41,284 nt of DNA from Bryobacterales bacterium. Its GTDB lineage: Bacteria > Acidobacteriota > Terriglobia > Bryobacterales > Bryobacteraceae. Location of the stretch: positions 1 to 41,284 of the forward strand of contig PLRJ01000103.1 of the NCBI GenBank assembly GCA_003163855.1, written 5' to 3'. The position numbers and the translations under genes are program-made. Position 1 is the stretch's first letter, and each line of letters begins with the position of its first letter. Below, piece after piece: positions 1 through 9,647 of this stretch. The notes under the pieces were generated by a model. That model made no database searches and was not told the origin of the DNA. It worked only from the letters and a program-made list of their open reading frames with translations.

Positions 1-1026
1 AAAACTCATCGAGGCATAACGCTTCTCAATGCGTTTGTTATAGCTCCCGATCCCGATCCGCCGCATTTGAGTGTGGCGCCGGCGACGACTTCTCTGGTGA
101 CAGGGGAACAAAGGCAGTTTTATGCGATTCGCTGGTTTGCGAAGGGCGACATTCAGTGGTCGCTCTCGGGACCGGGATCACTGAGTGCCGATGGGCTCTA
201 CAAATCACCAGCTACACCAGGGCTGCATGATGAAAATGTGCGAATTGAGGCTCGCATCCAAGGCGAGAGTGCCATCGCTGCGAAGGTCGTTTTTACATTG
301 AAGACCGGTGACTTGAATATAACTCCGAAAAGCGGGACAGTCGTCAGAAGCTTATCGAAGAAGTTCAAAGCGACCTTTGGAGCACTTGACTATACCAAGT
401 TGAACTGGTCAGTAACGCCAGCACTTGGGGCTATTAGCGCAGACGGGGTTTATACTGCACCTGATTACCTGGCGCAAGATGCTCGCGTAACTGTTCATGC
501 TCAGAGCAAGGACGATCCAAAGAAGGTGGCGTCGGCAAACCTGCTTGTAAAATCGGCGATGGAACCAATCCGCATTCGATGCGGCGGCGGTCCGGGTTTT
601 AAAGACGCCAGCGGCAATAGTTGGTCTACCGATTACGGGTACAGCAGCGACACGATAGGCTACGGAACACCAGTAAGAATCGCAGGAACGACGCCCGACA
701 TGCAGCCGCTGTACCAATACTCCCGGTATCGATACGCCGATCAGCCGTTTAACTTCCACTTCGACGTTCCCAATGGAAGATATGCCGTCACATTGAAATT
801 CGCCGACTACGCCCACGACGAAGCGGGAAACTACAGCTTCGACGTCGGCATAAACGGGAAAAAGGTTCTAAGTAACTTCGATCCCGATAGCATAAGCGGT
901 CCCAAAACTGCGATCGACAAGCAATTTGACGTGACAGTATCGAACCATGAAATAAGAATCGATTTCCTGGCGCATAAAGGCGCCGCTTTTATTAACGGGA
1001 TCGAGATTGTTCCTATAGCGCCTTGA
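1..1026 (+). CDS. Secreted Ig-like/malectin-domain protein, 5' end outside the window
   Basis: The reading frame is open from base 1 with no stop, so this is the C-terminal part of a larger protein and the TTG at 67 is not a credible start. The first residues (GITLLNAFVIAPDPDPP) resemble the end of a malectin or carbohydrate-binding domain, because the same pattern (AAFINGIEIVP) closes the protein. Two bacterial Ig-like repeats follow at about bases 67-300 and 310-560; each carries a W-S-L/V...G-S/A-I-S-A-D-G-x-Y pattern. A malectin domain runs from about 565 to 1020 (IRIRCGGG..F.D..GN.W..D). Malectin domains bind carbohydrate, so an extracellular polysaccharide-binding role is likely, but no catalytic domain is visible. 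The gene is convergent with the giant modular protein; only 7 bp separate the stops. Confidence 0.8.
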   Translation, partial: KTHRGITLLNAFVIAPDPDPPHLSVAPATTSLVTGEQRQFYAIRWFAKGDIQWSLSGPGSLSADGLYKSPATPGLHDENVRIEARIQGESAIAAKVVFTLKTGDLNITPKSGTVVRSLSKKFKATFGALDYTKLNWSVTPALGAISADGVYTAPDYLAQDARVTVHAQSKDDPKKVASANLLVKSAMEPIRIRCGGGPGFKDASGNSWSTDYGYSSDTIGYGTPVRIAGTTPDMQPLYQYSRYRYADQPFNFHFDVPNGRYAVTLKFADYAHDEAGNYSFDVGINGKKVLSNFDPDSISGPKTAIDKQFDVTVSNHEIRIDFLAHKGAAFINGIEIVPIAP

Positions 1027-1033
1027 ACGGCGA

Positions 1034-4000
1034 CTAATTACTCTGCTCCGCCCCCACTTTCGCAAAGGTTCCGGGGGAGCTTTGATTAGCGTATTGCGTT
1101 GCAAGCCAATTGGCCGTTCGCACGATATTTGAAAATCGTACTTCATCCATTAACCCGTCGAACCCGTAATAGCCAGGATTCGGCGGATAGCTCAGCGCCG
1201 CTGCAGAAGTAATCGAGTATGTTGTAAACGGATTGGCCGTTGTAAAGACCAGAGCGCCGTTCAAATAGACATTCTGAACGGGCACTGACGAATCCCACGT
1301 ATAAGCTAGGTGGTACCAGTTGTTTTCGCTGATAGGAATTGTTCCCGCCGGTAAAGAGAAATGATAATCCGTGCCTGACGACTTCCAGCCTATGTCCATT
1401 GCGTTGTCGCCGGCACTCCAACCGAGTTGAAAATAGTTTGTGCCGGGAGTGGCCCAGTCCTGGTTAACCAGCGCCCAGTTTTCAGTACTGTTTTCAGGCT
1501 TATTAAGCGTGTCGATCCACATCTCTATCGTTCCCGCAGTGGAATCGAGAACGCCGGCCGGCAGCGTCACACTGCCATTCGTTGTCAACGCCGCACCACC
1601 AATTTGGCCGGTCGCCGAGTAGACAAAACCGGCATTCGTACCGTTGTTCGCATTGGCCGTTGAATCCGCCACCGATAGAGTTGGTCCAGCGAAGTGATAA
1701 ACACCTTTGTAGTTCGCGTCCCATGTGTTCTTAGCCACGAACTGGGGAGCGGTGATAACTCGATTACCGTAAAACGCATAAATAGTCGTGTCAGCCGTGT
1801 GTGACAGCGTTGGTATTTTCACATGCACAACCCACGAGCCAGCTACTGGATCGTACTTTTCGACATCCCAGCTTAAGAGCGTGCTGCCAGCCGCATCGGA
1901 CGTCAGGATCATGTCGTAGCCATTCGCATTTTGAACATGGCCACCATTGGCGACCGTAGCTAAAGTCGGGTCCGTAATGGTAATCTCCACGGGGAAGTTA
2001 GACTGGTCTGCCGAGCTCACCTGGGCGTGGTTGATGACGATAGCTCGCTTGAAATAGTAATGATTCGGAATCGGCAGCGGGTTTATCGCGTACTTCACGC
2101 TCGCCGTGTAAATGGTGGCTTTAGCGCTGTAGGTGCCATCGGTGGCAGTAACTGTGACAGGTTGTCCCGCAAGATAGGTTCCGGCAGCCGCCGTTAAGAC
2201 TCCAGTGGAAGAGTTAATGCTGATACCTGGAGGACCGACTACGCTCCAGGTTGGATCGTTGACGCCCGTGAACCAGTCGACGACCAAGAAGGGATTAAGT
2301 GTCTGTCCGCTGGCGATGGTCGATTGTTGCTGAGTGCTGACAGTCCAATGCGGGCTGCCAGTGTCAGCGGAAATCGTCAAGCCTTGAAGCACCGTAGTTT
2401 TAGTCAAGTTGGTACCTGGTGCGTAGTAAGGAGCTACATCATTCGCCACACCTCTTATGGAAGCGTAAAGAACGTTGTTCGTTACTTTGGCCGGAATGGC
2501 AATGATAGGGCTTGGAGCCGCGCTAACATAACCAATCGGCAGCAGCCAATCGTAGTTGAAAGCTCCAAACTCGCCTTGACTCTCAAGGTGCACCGGAGAA
2601 TAACTGTAAATAGAAGATAGGCCGGTTTTGGGGTAGGATCCGCAGGGCGTTGTTCCGCATTGGTTGTTCAACCCAAGCAAGTAACTGACATCGTAATTTC
2701 CATTTGGAACTATGATGCCGTAGTAAGTGATATCGTTGCTATACGTATAGACGCCACTCTGATACTGGATCTTAAAAGGGCTCGTGGTGGTCCAGCCTGG
2801 ATAGTTGTCGTTGTATTGAACCGCCCAGCCCTCTGGCTGCATGCCGCCCAACCAGGTATTTCCAGAGCCATCGGTTGTGTTCGCTGTAGCCCCGGTATCC
2901 AAGCGAATGGTTCCCGGCGGCAGAATTGTCACGTAGAGCGTGATTGTGGCGGTTGAGTCCGCGGCGGCGACACCCTGCAGCACAGCCGCAGTTCCACCGG
3001 TTGTATTTGCCGGCGGAGTATAAACGCCGGCAGAGGTAATCGTTCCCACCCCGCTAACCAGTGACCAAGTTACGTTCTGATTCGACGATCCGTTAACCCA
3101 GGTGCTGATGGTCCATGAGTAAGTGCCAGCCATAACCAGAACGTCTGGCCCAACTTTGCATCCGATTGAAACGCCTTGCAGAGCCACGGGAACGGTAATC
3201 GCCGAGCCAGACGTTGGTGCCGCGCTTATCACTGCGGAATTCACCGGGGCTTCATAAGTGTTCGTCGCACCGGCGCAGGTTTGGTTAAGAGGGCAAACCT
3301 GGTAAGAGTTGGCGTTAACTTCCAGGCTCGATTCATCAACAAATTCGAAATCGCTCATTCCAATGCCAGCCGCTTGAACTTCATTCAGCGCAGAGGTCGC
3401 TGTTGCATCAGCGGTTACATCGGTGGAAGTCGTAATGGCATTGGAAGTACCGATGTCGGCAAGAACAAGTCCATATCTTTGCATCGCTGTCAGTATGATT
3501 TGCGCTGTTGTGGAAAAAGTACTGATGTTGAAGCTCGCTTTCAGCCTGGCTCTGGCCCCGATTATGGGAACGTTGGGGCAGGTGGACGTAGGGCATCCAT
3601 TGGACAGCGACGCCGGCCAGAGGTAGGGCGTTCCGGTGTTGCCACTACCCTGGATGTATCCAAGAGCTGTTGTGAAGCGCAGCGCATGGTTGATGGCACC
3701 AGCTTTTATTTCGGACAAGTGCATAACCAGCGGCGCCAAGGGAAGGCCTGCCGCGTCTGTTCCGCCCGCGGGCTGAACCTGATAGTTCGACCATGGGTAA
3801 GTGATGGCACTCGACAAATTACATCCCTGAGTAACTCCGTCCTGGCAAGTTACCGTGGCGTTATTAAGTTTGTCGCCGTAAGAGTCAAAGAACGTACAAT
3901 CGGTTCTTCTTACCGTCATCACGTGATGATCAGGCGAAGCAAAGCCCGTTCCGCCTATATAGTTTCCGCCTTCGCGCTTCATGTCGCCCCCAGTGGGCCA

Positions 4001-7000
4001 TGGGAAAACATTAACGAAGTTACCGTAGTAACTCTTAAGCACCCGAGTCGGCGTGGATGAGTCCGCGTATGAAATGCCCCAGCTTGGCTGGAATTGGAAG
4101 CCGACCTGACTGCTATTTGACGCCCATGTCGAACTGCGAGAATCTAAAGGCAAACTGTCGACCCGCGTGTTGAAGACGGTGTCGTTCGGCATAACAGGAC
4201 ACCCCAGCATGACATGCTGCGGTGTCACGGTAGCGGGCGCGGTATAGGTGACAGACCTGGCGCCAGCCACTCCACAACCGGTACATGCGCCTGAACCAGC
4301 TAGCGAAAAGCTGGCTGCATAGCTGGCGGCCACTGTAATTGTTTGTCCTTCGACTGCTGTGGGCGCACTCGGACAAACTTGCGGGTAAGCCAATGCTCCA
4401 AGATCTGTGTCACCGCAGACGTTGGGATAGCCGCTGTAAATGATCCCAAAGGCTCGAGCTGGCGAGCTCGCGGAGAGATTAAAATTGTTGCTGGAAACAC
4501 TGAGTAACGCGGGGTCAACCTGCAGACTGTAGGTGCTGCTGCCGTAAGCTGCCTCGAAAGAGGCATATGTACTGTAGAAATTAGAATTCCAGTAGAACTG
4601 ATTGCTCCGTGGGGCGCCAAAGGCATTGTGCGTGAATACGTTGCCGGTGCCGTGGGTCCCGTCGTTCACCTGAGCCGAGGCGAGAAGCGAAATAGAAGAT
4701 CCAGCTCCAATAAATATATTGTTCTGAATAACATTGCCGGACATGGTTCCGTTGCTGTCTTCAAAGTTCATCTGCAAAGCTGCGTATCCACCCGAACAGG
4801 TATTCTCATAAACCAGATTGTTCGTGCTGTTATGGGTCTGTCCCGCCGCTACGACCAGACATCCCGTGAACGTTAAGGTTGAATTGTTCCAGCCGAGATT
4901 GCGATATGCCACCGAGTTAGTCGTCTTCTCCAGATAGATTCCATTGCTCTCGTTGTCATGAGCCGTGTTATTGGAGACGGTAACACCAGCGACCGTATCT
5001 GCCCAAATGCCGTTCCCGACGCTCGAGTCAGCCTGCGCGGTAAGTCCGTTGTAGTTGGCCTGATTACTGCTTATAGTGGTCCCGATTCCGTCGGTTCCCG
5101 AAACGCTATACACATAAATGCCGCCGCAGAACTGGTTGTCAAACGAAGCACTGGAGGAGGGACTCAGACAGTTATAAGTTGAGATATTGCCGCTGATGGT
5201 CCAGGTGTTCCAATAGCCCCCAATCTTAAGGCCGCTAGAACCGTTGTTCGTCGTGGTGTTTCCGGTCGCAGTGCCGTTTGTTGAGTAATCGCCAGAAGCC
5301 GTAGTCAGAACATTAATGCCGTTGGAGTAATTAAGGTCAGCTTTATTGTTGGTTATATTTAGGTAGCTGCAACCTGAGGCCGTTGAAGATTGGCATTGCA
5401 ACCCATAATTTTGGGCGCCTCTCAATTCCAGTCCAGTGATGCTGATGTAGCTGTTACTTGCCAGATCAAAGGCAAAATTACGCGCGGGAATCTCGACAAT
5501 GCTAGCGGGGTTTGTCGTCGAGTAAACGTAAAGGGTACTGGTGCCATCCCAAAACCACTCATTCGCCGCTGTCAAAGCAGCCTCGCTACTTTCTTGAACG
5601 CCGGGCGTTCCCGCGAAATTGGGAAAGAGGGGATTAGTGGTTTGTGGAGTGGACCAGAGATTGCCACTTACGTTGGTCCAGCTTGCAAGATTGCCCCCAG
5701 TAATAATGGGTTGCGCACCTGAGCCGTAACTGCCAAAACTGATTAACTTACCACTCGAGCCTGAACCAGGAGCTACCAGCTTTTCCCTCCAAATACCGCC
5801 GCTCTGGAACAGCACTGTGTCGCCTGGATTCAGGATCGTGGCATTCACCTTCGCCACAGTCTGCCAAGGTGATGTTGAGCTTGTTCCAGCATTGGAATCG
5901 CTGCCTGAGTTACTAACGTAATAAGTGGATGGTCCTGCAGTCGTCCCAACGTTCCAAGTCAAAGTGGAAACGCTGGAGGCCGGCAAGGAATAGGCCGTGG
6001 GACTGCTTAAGGTGCTGGTCGAGTTGCTCACGGCTGCACCGATGGTATCGGTGTTTGAGGGAGTTGCTGCCTCGTTCAGGCTGTCCAGAGAAGAAGGCGC
6101 GAAGAGACCGACGGCAACTGTGCCGCTGGGCGGATTGTTTCCAGCGAAGCTCAGGCTATGCGCGTTGGTCATATCAGTGTTAATCAGGACCATAGAGCGT
6201 GTATTCCCTGATTGAAAGCAGAAAGCATAGAGATAAGGAACAGTATTCAAGGCATGAGTTGGGCCATTTACGGCATCGCCTGCCCAGTTATAAGTCACGT
6301 TATTGGTTATAGGGCAAGAATACATAGAGCCGATAACGGCCTGGTTTGCTAGCATCACCCCAAGCATCTGAGGCCGGGGCATGTAAGATCCACCGAACTT
6401 AGCCGCGTTCATTAACGAGGCGGCGCCCCCCATATCCACAATGAGTCCCCATAGCTTGGCAGTATTTGAATAAAGGGTATTGTTGTTGTACTCAGTCAGC
6501 GCAAAGTAATTTTGCATGCCGACATTCAGCAACTGCGCATTTAACAGAGCCTGAAGCGGGGCGATTATTCCTTCGCCCGCTCCCGCGTTCATGTAATCCA
6601 AATGAGTTTGATCGAGCGCGGTATTCCCAGTGCCGCCGCATGCGGGATTTCCCGCAACTCCGCACGTCGCTACGGTCGAGTTAGCTTGCTCGTAATCGGT
6701 CGCAATACATGCCGCCGTGCCGCTTTGTCCGCACGACTTTATAGCCTGAATAGCCGCGACACCCTGATAGTAGCCGCTACTGCTGGCTGGGTCGGCTGCG
6801 TCGCCATAGGGCTCCTCCATGGCCGATCCCCACAAGGTTGCGTCACTCGTGTAGTTCGAGACCGTGGCTTGCGTATAAGGAGCTTGTTCAATGTAATCGG
6901 GCGCGCCGGAGTTTGCCGCCATACTGGCGATATCGGTAGCCAGCAGATAGGTAACGCCGAGTTGCATATTGAACCCTAAGTGCGTGGCAGCGGGAATAAA

Positions 7001-8464
7001 GGATGCGTCGGTGCGCATAGCCTTGTAGATGTCCGACGCCCGTCGCGCGTAATCGTAATAGTAAGTGGACGCTGAAGAACGATACGGCATATCCTGGCCG
7101 GCTGTTGAGCCGTTCCAGCATTCATTACAGAAGCTCAAGTAGATTTCAGGAAAAACTCCGGTGGGTCCCACCCACGGCGTTGTCTGCCCAAGATTCGCGC
7201 GTTTTAGCCCATAACCCGCGCTTACATTTGTCGATTCCAGGAACTCAATAAGGTTGGCAGCGTCTGTCGTGGTGAAGGTGACGGGCACTTCCAGATAAGG
7301 AACTCCATTTACCAGGTGAACGAGTTGCAGGAACTCCTGCAGTCGGGGAGTCGGCGATGAACTAGTCGCCGAGCCATCGCCCGCTACTGTCTGTTTTGCG
7401 TTCAGATCGCTGGTGGCGATCCAATCATCCAAATTTTCACCATTCTGGTTCACCCAGTCGCGGATGGGGCAAGTCTGTCCGGCAGTGCCGCCGCAGTAGG
7501 CTTTAATGGTATTCACCACTTCGTCACGAAAAACAGAGGTATTTGTAGGGTCGGTGCCGCTTGTTTTCACAAGGCTGACATCATCGATTTCAATTTTGCC
7601 GCCAGTGGCATTCATACCGATCGCAACTCCCGCCAAATTGTTCGGGGTGGAGGCCGTCTCAGCAGCGCTACAGGTGGTGCTGTAAACTGCCCACGTACTG
7701 GTAGGAGTTGCAGTGAAGGTACACGAGAGACTGCCTCGCGTCAGGGTGACGAAGAGCGATTGGCCAGTGCCGGATATCAATTTCGCCGCCAAGCTCATGG
7801 TGTACGTGCCATTAAGGTTGACGAACCGATCGGCAGTTTCAGAGTCAAAGAACAAGGTAACCTGCGAACTTCCTCCGCCAGAGGTATCCAGCACCAGTGA
7901 CTGCGAACCGTCGTAAGGAGTTGTGGTGTCGGTTGTGAGTTTACCGGTACCGGTAACGCCTCCCCAGACACCGTTTGCACTGCCCTCCCAAGCGGCCTCC
8001 GCGGTCGGAAGTTCATTCAACTTAATAAGAATGGTGTCGCCTGCGCTGGTGGATGCGGCACACGGCGTTCCAAGCGTATAGACCACCGCATTCGGATAAC
8101 TGCCGGCAGTGTTTGAGGTGATAGTTCCGGCACATCCCTTAGCTGCTGTGGCCGACTCAACGATTGTGTATGTGGCACCCGCAAAGCGATTTGCGGCGAC
8201 AGTAGGATAGATGTCGGGAACGGTAAATGTAGTGGTTGTTCCGGCCACCGTCTGGGTCCAAACCTGCTGCGTTTGCAACGGCTCAAATCCAGCGTTCGCT
8301 TCAGCGAGCAGATTTTTGTAAACCTGACCGGAACCATAAAACGAGATGGTCCCGATATTTAATCCAATTTTGTATGGATTACTTCGCAGCACGGAGCTTT
8401 CGTTAAAAGTGACGGTCTGCGCCGCCAGTGGAAGCGTGACGAGTAGCCAAATCCAGAGTTTCAT
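1034..8464 (-). CDS. Giant secreted modular protein: GH-A-like N-terminus, beta-helix, malectin-like, DUF2341 and LamG
   Basis: This 2476-residue protein has a signal peptide (MKLWIWLLVTLPLAAQT). The N-terminal 830 residues look like a clan GH-A glycosidase interrupted by a carbohydrate-binding-like insert at about 155-300. Glu448 in SFCNECWNG fits the acid/base N-E motif, Glu658 in ALTEYNN fits the nucleophile strand, and a beta-sandwich follows. A right-handed beta-helix starts at about 846 (YYVSNSGSDSNAGT) and runs to about 1360. Residues about 1440-1710 hold a module with DHHVMTVRRTDC, AAGLPL, HALRFT and YGLVLAD, which I recall from other exported bacterial proteins without an assigned function. 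A malectin-like domain lies at about 1850-2040, DUF2341 at about 2130-2240 and LamG at about 2243-2470. The ATG directly abuts the upstream stop codon (TAAATG), so the two genes are likely translated together. Substrate and activity are not evident; arabinofuranosidase-like is a guess. Confidence 0.85.
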   Translation of the reverse strand: MKLWIWLLVTLPLAAQTVTFNESSVLRSNPYKIGLNIGTISFYGSGQVYKNLLAEANAGFEPLQTQQVWTQTVAGTTTTFTVPDIYPTVAANRFAGATYTIVESATAAKGCAGTITSNTAGSYPNAVVYTLGTPCAASTSAGDTILIKLNELPTAEAAWEGSANGVWGGVTGTGKLTTDTTTPYDGSQSLVLDTSGGGSSQVTLFFDSETADRFVNLNGTYTMSLAAKLISGTGQSLFVTLTRGSLSCTFTATPTSTWAVYSTTCSAAETASTPNNLAGVAIGMNATGGKIEIDDVSLVKTSGTDPTNTSVFRDEVVNTIKAYCGGTAGQTCPIRDWVNQNGENLDDWIATSDLNAKQTVAGDGSATSSSPTPRLQEFLQLVHLVNGVPYLEVPVTFTTTDAANLIEFLESTNVSAGYGLKRANLGQTTPWVGPTGVFPEIYLSFCNECWNGSTAGQDMPYRSSASTYYYDYARRASDIYKAMRTDASFIPAATHLGFNMQLGVTYLLATDIASMAANSGAPDYIEQAPYTQATVSNYTSDATLWGSAMEEPYGDAADPASSSGYYQGVAAIQAIKSCGQSGTAACIATDYEQANSTVATCGVAGNPACGGTGNTALDQTHLDYMNAGAGEGIIAPLQALLNAQLLNVGMQNYFALTEYNNNTLYSNTAKLWGLIVDMGGAASLMNAAKFGGSYMPRPQMLGVMLANQAVIGSMYSCPITNNVTYNWAGDAVNGPTHALNTVPYLYAFCFQSGNTRSMVLINTDMTNAHSLSFAGNNPPSGTVAVGLFAPSSLDSLNEAATPSNTDTIGAAVSNSTSTLSSPTAYSLPASSVSTLTWNVGTTAGPSTYYVSNSGSDSNAGTSSTSPWQTVAKVNATILNPGDTVLFQSGGIWREKLVAPGSGSSGKLISFGSYGSGAQPIITGGNLASWTNVSGNLWSTPQTTNPLFPNFAGTPGVQESSEAALTAANEWFWDGTSTLYVYSTTNPASIVEIPARNFAFDLASNSYISITGLELRGAQNYGLQCQSSTASGCSYLNITNNKADLNYSNGINVLTTASGDYSTNGTATGNTTTNNGSSGLKIGGYWNTWTISGNISTYNCLSPSSSASFDNQFCGGIYVYSVSGTDGIGTTISSNQANYNGLTAQADSSVGNGIWADTVAGVTVSNNTAHDNESNGIYLEKTTNSVAYRNLGWNNSTLTFTGCLVVAAGQTHNSTNNLVYENTCSGGYAALQMNFEDSNGTMSGNVIQNNIFIGAGSSISLLASAQVNDGTHGTGNVFTHNAFGAPRSNQFYWNSNFYSTYASFEAAYGSSTYSLQVDPALLSVSSNNFNLSASSPARAFGIIYSGYPNVCGDTDLGALAYPQVCPSAPTAVEGQTITVAASYAASFSLAGSGACTGCGVAGARSVTYTAPATVTPQHVMLGCPVMPNDTVFNTRVDSLPLDSRSSTWASNSSQVGFQFQPSWGISYADSSTPTRVLKSYYGNFVNVFPWPTGGDMKREGGNYIGGTGFASPDHHVMTVRRTDCTFFDSYGDKLNNATVTCQDGVTQGCNLSSAITYPWSNYQVQPAGGTDAAGLPLAPLVMHLSEIKAGAINHALRFTTALGYIQGSGNTGTPYLWPASLSNGCPTSTCPNVPIIGARARLKASFNISTFSTTAQIILTAMQRYGLVLADIGTSNAITTSTDVTADATATSALNEVQAAGIGMSDFEFVDESSLEVNANSYQVCPLNQTCAGATNTYEAPVNSAVISAAPTSGSAITVPVALQGVSIGCKVGPDVLVMAGTYSWTISTWVNGSSNQNVTWSLVSGVGTITSAGVYTPPANTTGGTAAVLQGVAAADSTATITLYVTILPPGTIRLDTGATANTTDGSGNTWLGGMQPEGWAVQYNDNYPGWTTTSPFKIQYQSGVYTYSNDITYYGIIVPNGNYDVSYLLGLNNQCGTTPCGSYPKTGLSSIYSYSPVHLESQGEFGAFNYDWLLPIGYVSAAPSPIIAIPAKVTNNVLYASIRGVANDVAPYYAPGTNLTKTTVLQGLTISADTGSPHWTVSTQQQSTIASGQTLNPFLVVDWFTGVNDPTWSVVGPPGISINSSTGVLTAAAGTYLAGQPVTVTATDGTYSAKATIYTASVKYAINPLPIPNHYYFKRAIVINHAQVSSADQSNFPVEITITDPTLATVANGGHVQNANGYDMILTSDAAGSTLLSWDVEKYDPVAGSWVVHVKIPTLSHTADTTIYAFYGNRVITAPQFVAKNTWDANYKGVYHFAGPTLSVADSTANANNGTNAGFVYSATGQIGGAALTTNGSVTLPAGVLDSTAGTIEMWIDTLNKPENSTENWALVNQDWATPGTNYFQLGWSAGDNAMDIGWKSSGTDYHFSLPAGTIPISENNWYHLAYTWDSSVPVQNVYLNGALVFTTANPFTTYSITSAAALSYPPNPGYYGFDGLMDEVRFSNIVRTANWLATQYANQSSPGTFAKVGAEQSN

Positions 8465-9376
8465 TTAGTTGCAAGCTCCAACCTGGTAGTTCGTTCCATC
8501 GCTTACGACTTGGCAGAAGTGATTTTGAACAACTGCATAACTGGCGCTGCCGCCTATGGTGCTGCTGGCCGGCGTAAGAGTCACAGTGCCGGCGCCGTAA
8601 TTTCGAATCGTTATCGGACAACCGGTAAGAAAGTTCCCGCCGAGTGATGGTTGCGACAAAGCTACGGCAACGGCTGAGGCACTGTTGTATGTAACCAGCC
8701 CGCCGCAATCGGCTGGGAGCAGCGCATCACTAGTGCCAGAGACTGTCCGGATGCCCATAGAGATGTTGACCTGCAGGGTTGAGGATCCAGTTGCAGTGGT
8801 TCCCATGCCGGCCTGCAGCGTATAGAGACTGGAGGGAACGTAAGAAGAACTGGTCGAGTTATAAAGTAATGCCTGGTTGTTGACTGGTGCGTTAGACGCA
8901 ACCGTCACGCCCTGTATCGCAGTCGCATTGGCACTGCTGCCACTGGTGCTGATGGTCTGGTTCGGCCAGCTTCCGCTAATGGTGATGTTAGTGCCGGCGA
9001 GCAGTCCCGGCGTTGCTGTCCCGGTACCGCCGTTCGCTATGGAAAGAGGCAAGACGAGCGTTGATGGACTGCCTCCTATAGGCGTCCAGGTGTTGCTGGC
9101 TGTGCAGCCGTAGATGTTGCTGCCCGCAGCAGCGGCGCTGTCAAAAAAGAGTTGCCCAACCAAGCAGGTTGTAGGCAACGTAGCGCCAACTTCAATTGGG
9201 CGCGTGAACGTAAGGTTTGCGAAATCGGGATTCCGCGACTGCGTACCCAAATTAAGGGTCGTGATGCTTTGCCCAAAGGCGCAGGTAACCAGGAGTATAA
9301 GCGCAACTGCAAGCCTGCAGAAACTGCGAGCGACAAGACCCGCGTGTAGATAGGTTTTAAGAGTATTAGAGATCAT
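8465..9376 (-). CDS. Exported protein of unknown function, coupled to the giant modular protein
   Basis: I prefer the ATG at 9376, giving 303 residues. A longer TTG-started version from 9436 is possible and has an AAAGGAG-like stretch beside it, but it puts 20 extra residues before the signal sequence. From the ATG the protein has a signal peptide with hydrophobic core LAVALILLVTCAFG and likely cleavage before QS. The rest is Gly/Ser/Thr-rich and low in charge, with a repetitive, fibre-like composition. A final segment of about 80 residues has paired cysteines (CGGLVTYNS...GCPITIRNYGAGTVTLTP), resembling beta-strand C-terminal modules of phage tail-fibre or surface proteins. I do not recognise a named family. 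Its stop directly abuts the start of the 2476-residue protein, so it may be a partner, chaperone or anchor for it; this is inference. Confidence 0.7.
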   Translation of the reverse strand: MISNTLKTYLHAGLVARSFCRLAVALILLVTCAFGQSITTLNLGTQSRNPDFANLTFTRPIEVGATLPTTCLVGQLFFDSAAAAGSNIYGCTASNTWTPIGGSPSTLVLPLSIANGGTGTATPGLLAGTNITISGSWPNQTISTSGSSANATAIQGVTVASNAPVNNQALLYNSTSSSYVPSSLYTLQAGMGTTATGSSTLQVNISMGIRTVSGTSDALLPADCGGLVTYNSASAVAVALSQPSLGGNFLTGCPITIRNYGAGTVTLTPASSTIGGSASYAVVQNHFCQVVSDGTNYQVGACN

Positions 9377-9647
9377 TGATGAGCAACGTCTGACATCGAC
9401 GGCTTCCTTCGCAAAAGCTGTCGTGCTCCTTTCCAACTAAAGAAAACAACGGGGCCGCACCGGACTGCCACCCGATACCGGAACCAGAAGCTGTCGGGCA
9501 AACAGCAACTTGTTGCAGTGCAATAAGTTAGCGGCGCCTAGTTTGCTGCGAAATTTTTCTGCGACGCCTGTGAACGCGTCCCGTGGCAATTGCTGCAAGT
9601 CGAGCAACATTCCTGGCGTCAGCCTGAATCAGATACATTTGGCGCTA
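9377..9647. promoter_or_regulatory. Divergent intergenic control region
   Basis: About 270 bp separate the small exported protein (leftward) from the putative glycoside hydrolase (rightward). Both genes must be transcribed out of this stretch. I cannot pick clear -35/-10 pairs by eye. The main recognisable element is the near-perfect palindrome listed separately at 9507-9529. In-frame extension of the rightward gene to 9510 is possible on paper, but it lacks signal-peptide features and would translate the palindrome. Confidence 0.4.
9507..9529. promoter_or_regulatory. 23-bp interrupted palindrome, likely operator
   Basis: The arms read AACTT, one base, TTGCA, one central base, TGCAA, one base, AAGTT. 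Twenty of the 23 positions fit dyad symmetry; only the single-base spacers and the centre do not. The element sits in the divergent region, 141 bp before the glycoside hydrolase ATG and 131 bp before the leftward ATG. Two 5-bp half-sites on each side fit a dimeric helix-turn-helix repressor such as a LacI-type sugar regulator. A cruciform or RNA hairpin is an alternative. No regulator gene is adjacent. Confidence 0.5.

Noticed and set aside
3176..4060. 294-codon plus-strand frame
   Set aside because: It is antisense to the giant modular protein, which has clear domains there.
9510..9647. 46-residue N-terminal extension of the glycoside hydrolase
   Set aside because: The Tat signal starts at 9648; the extension has no signal character and covers the palindrome.
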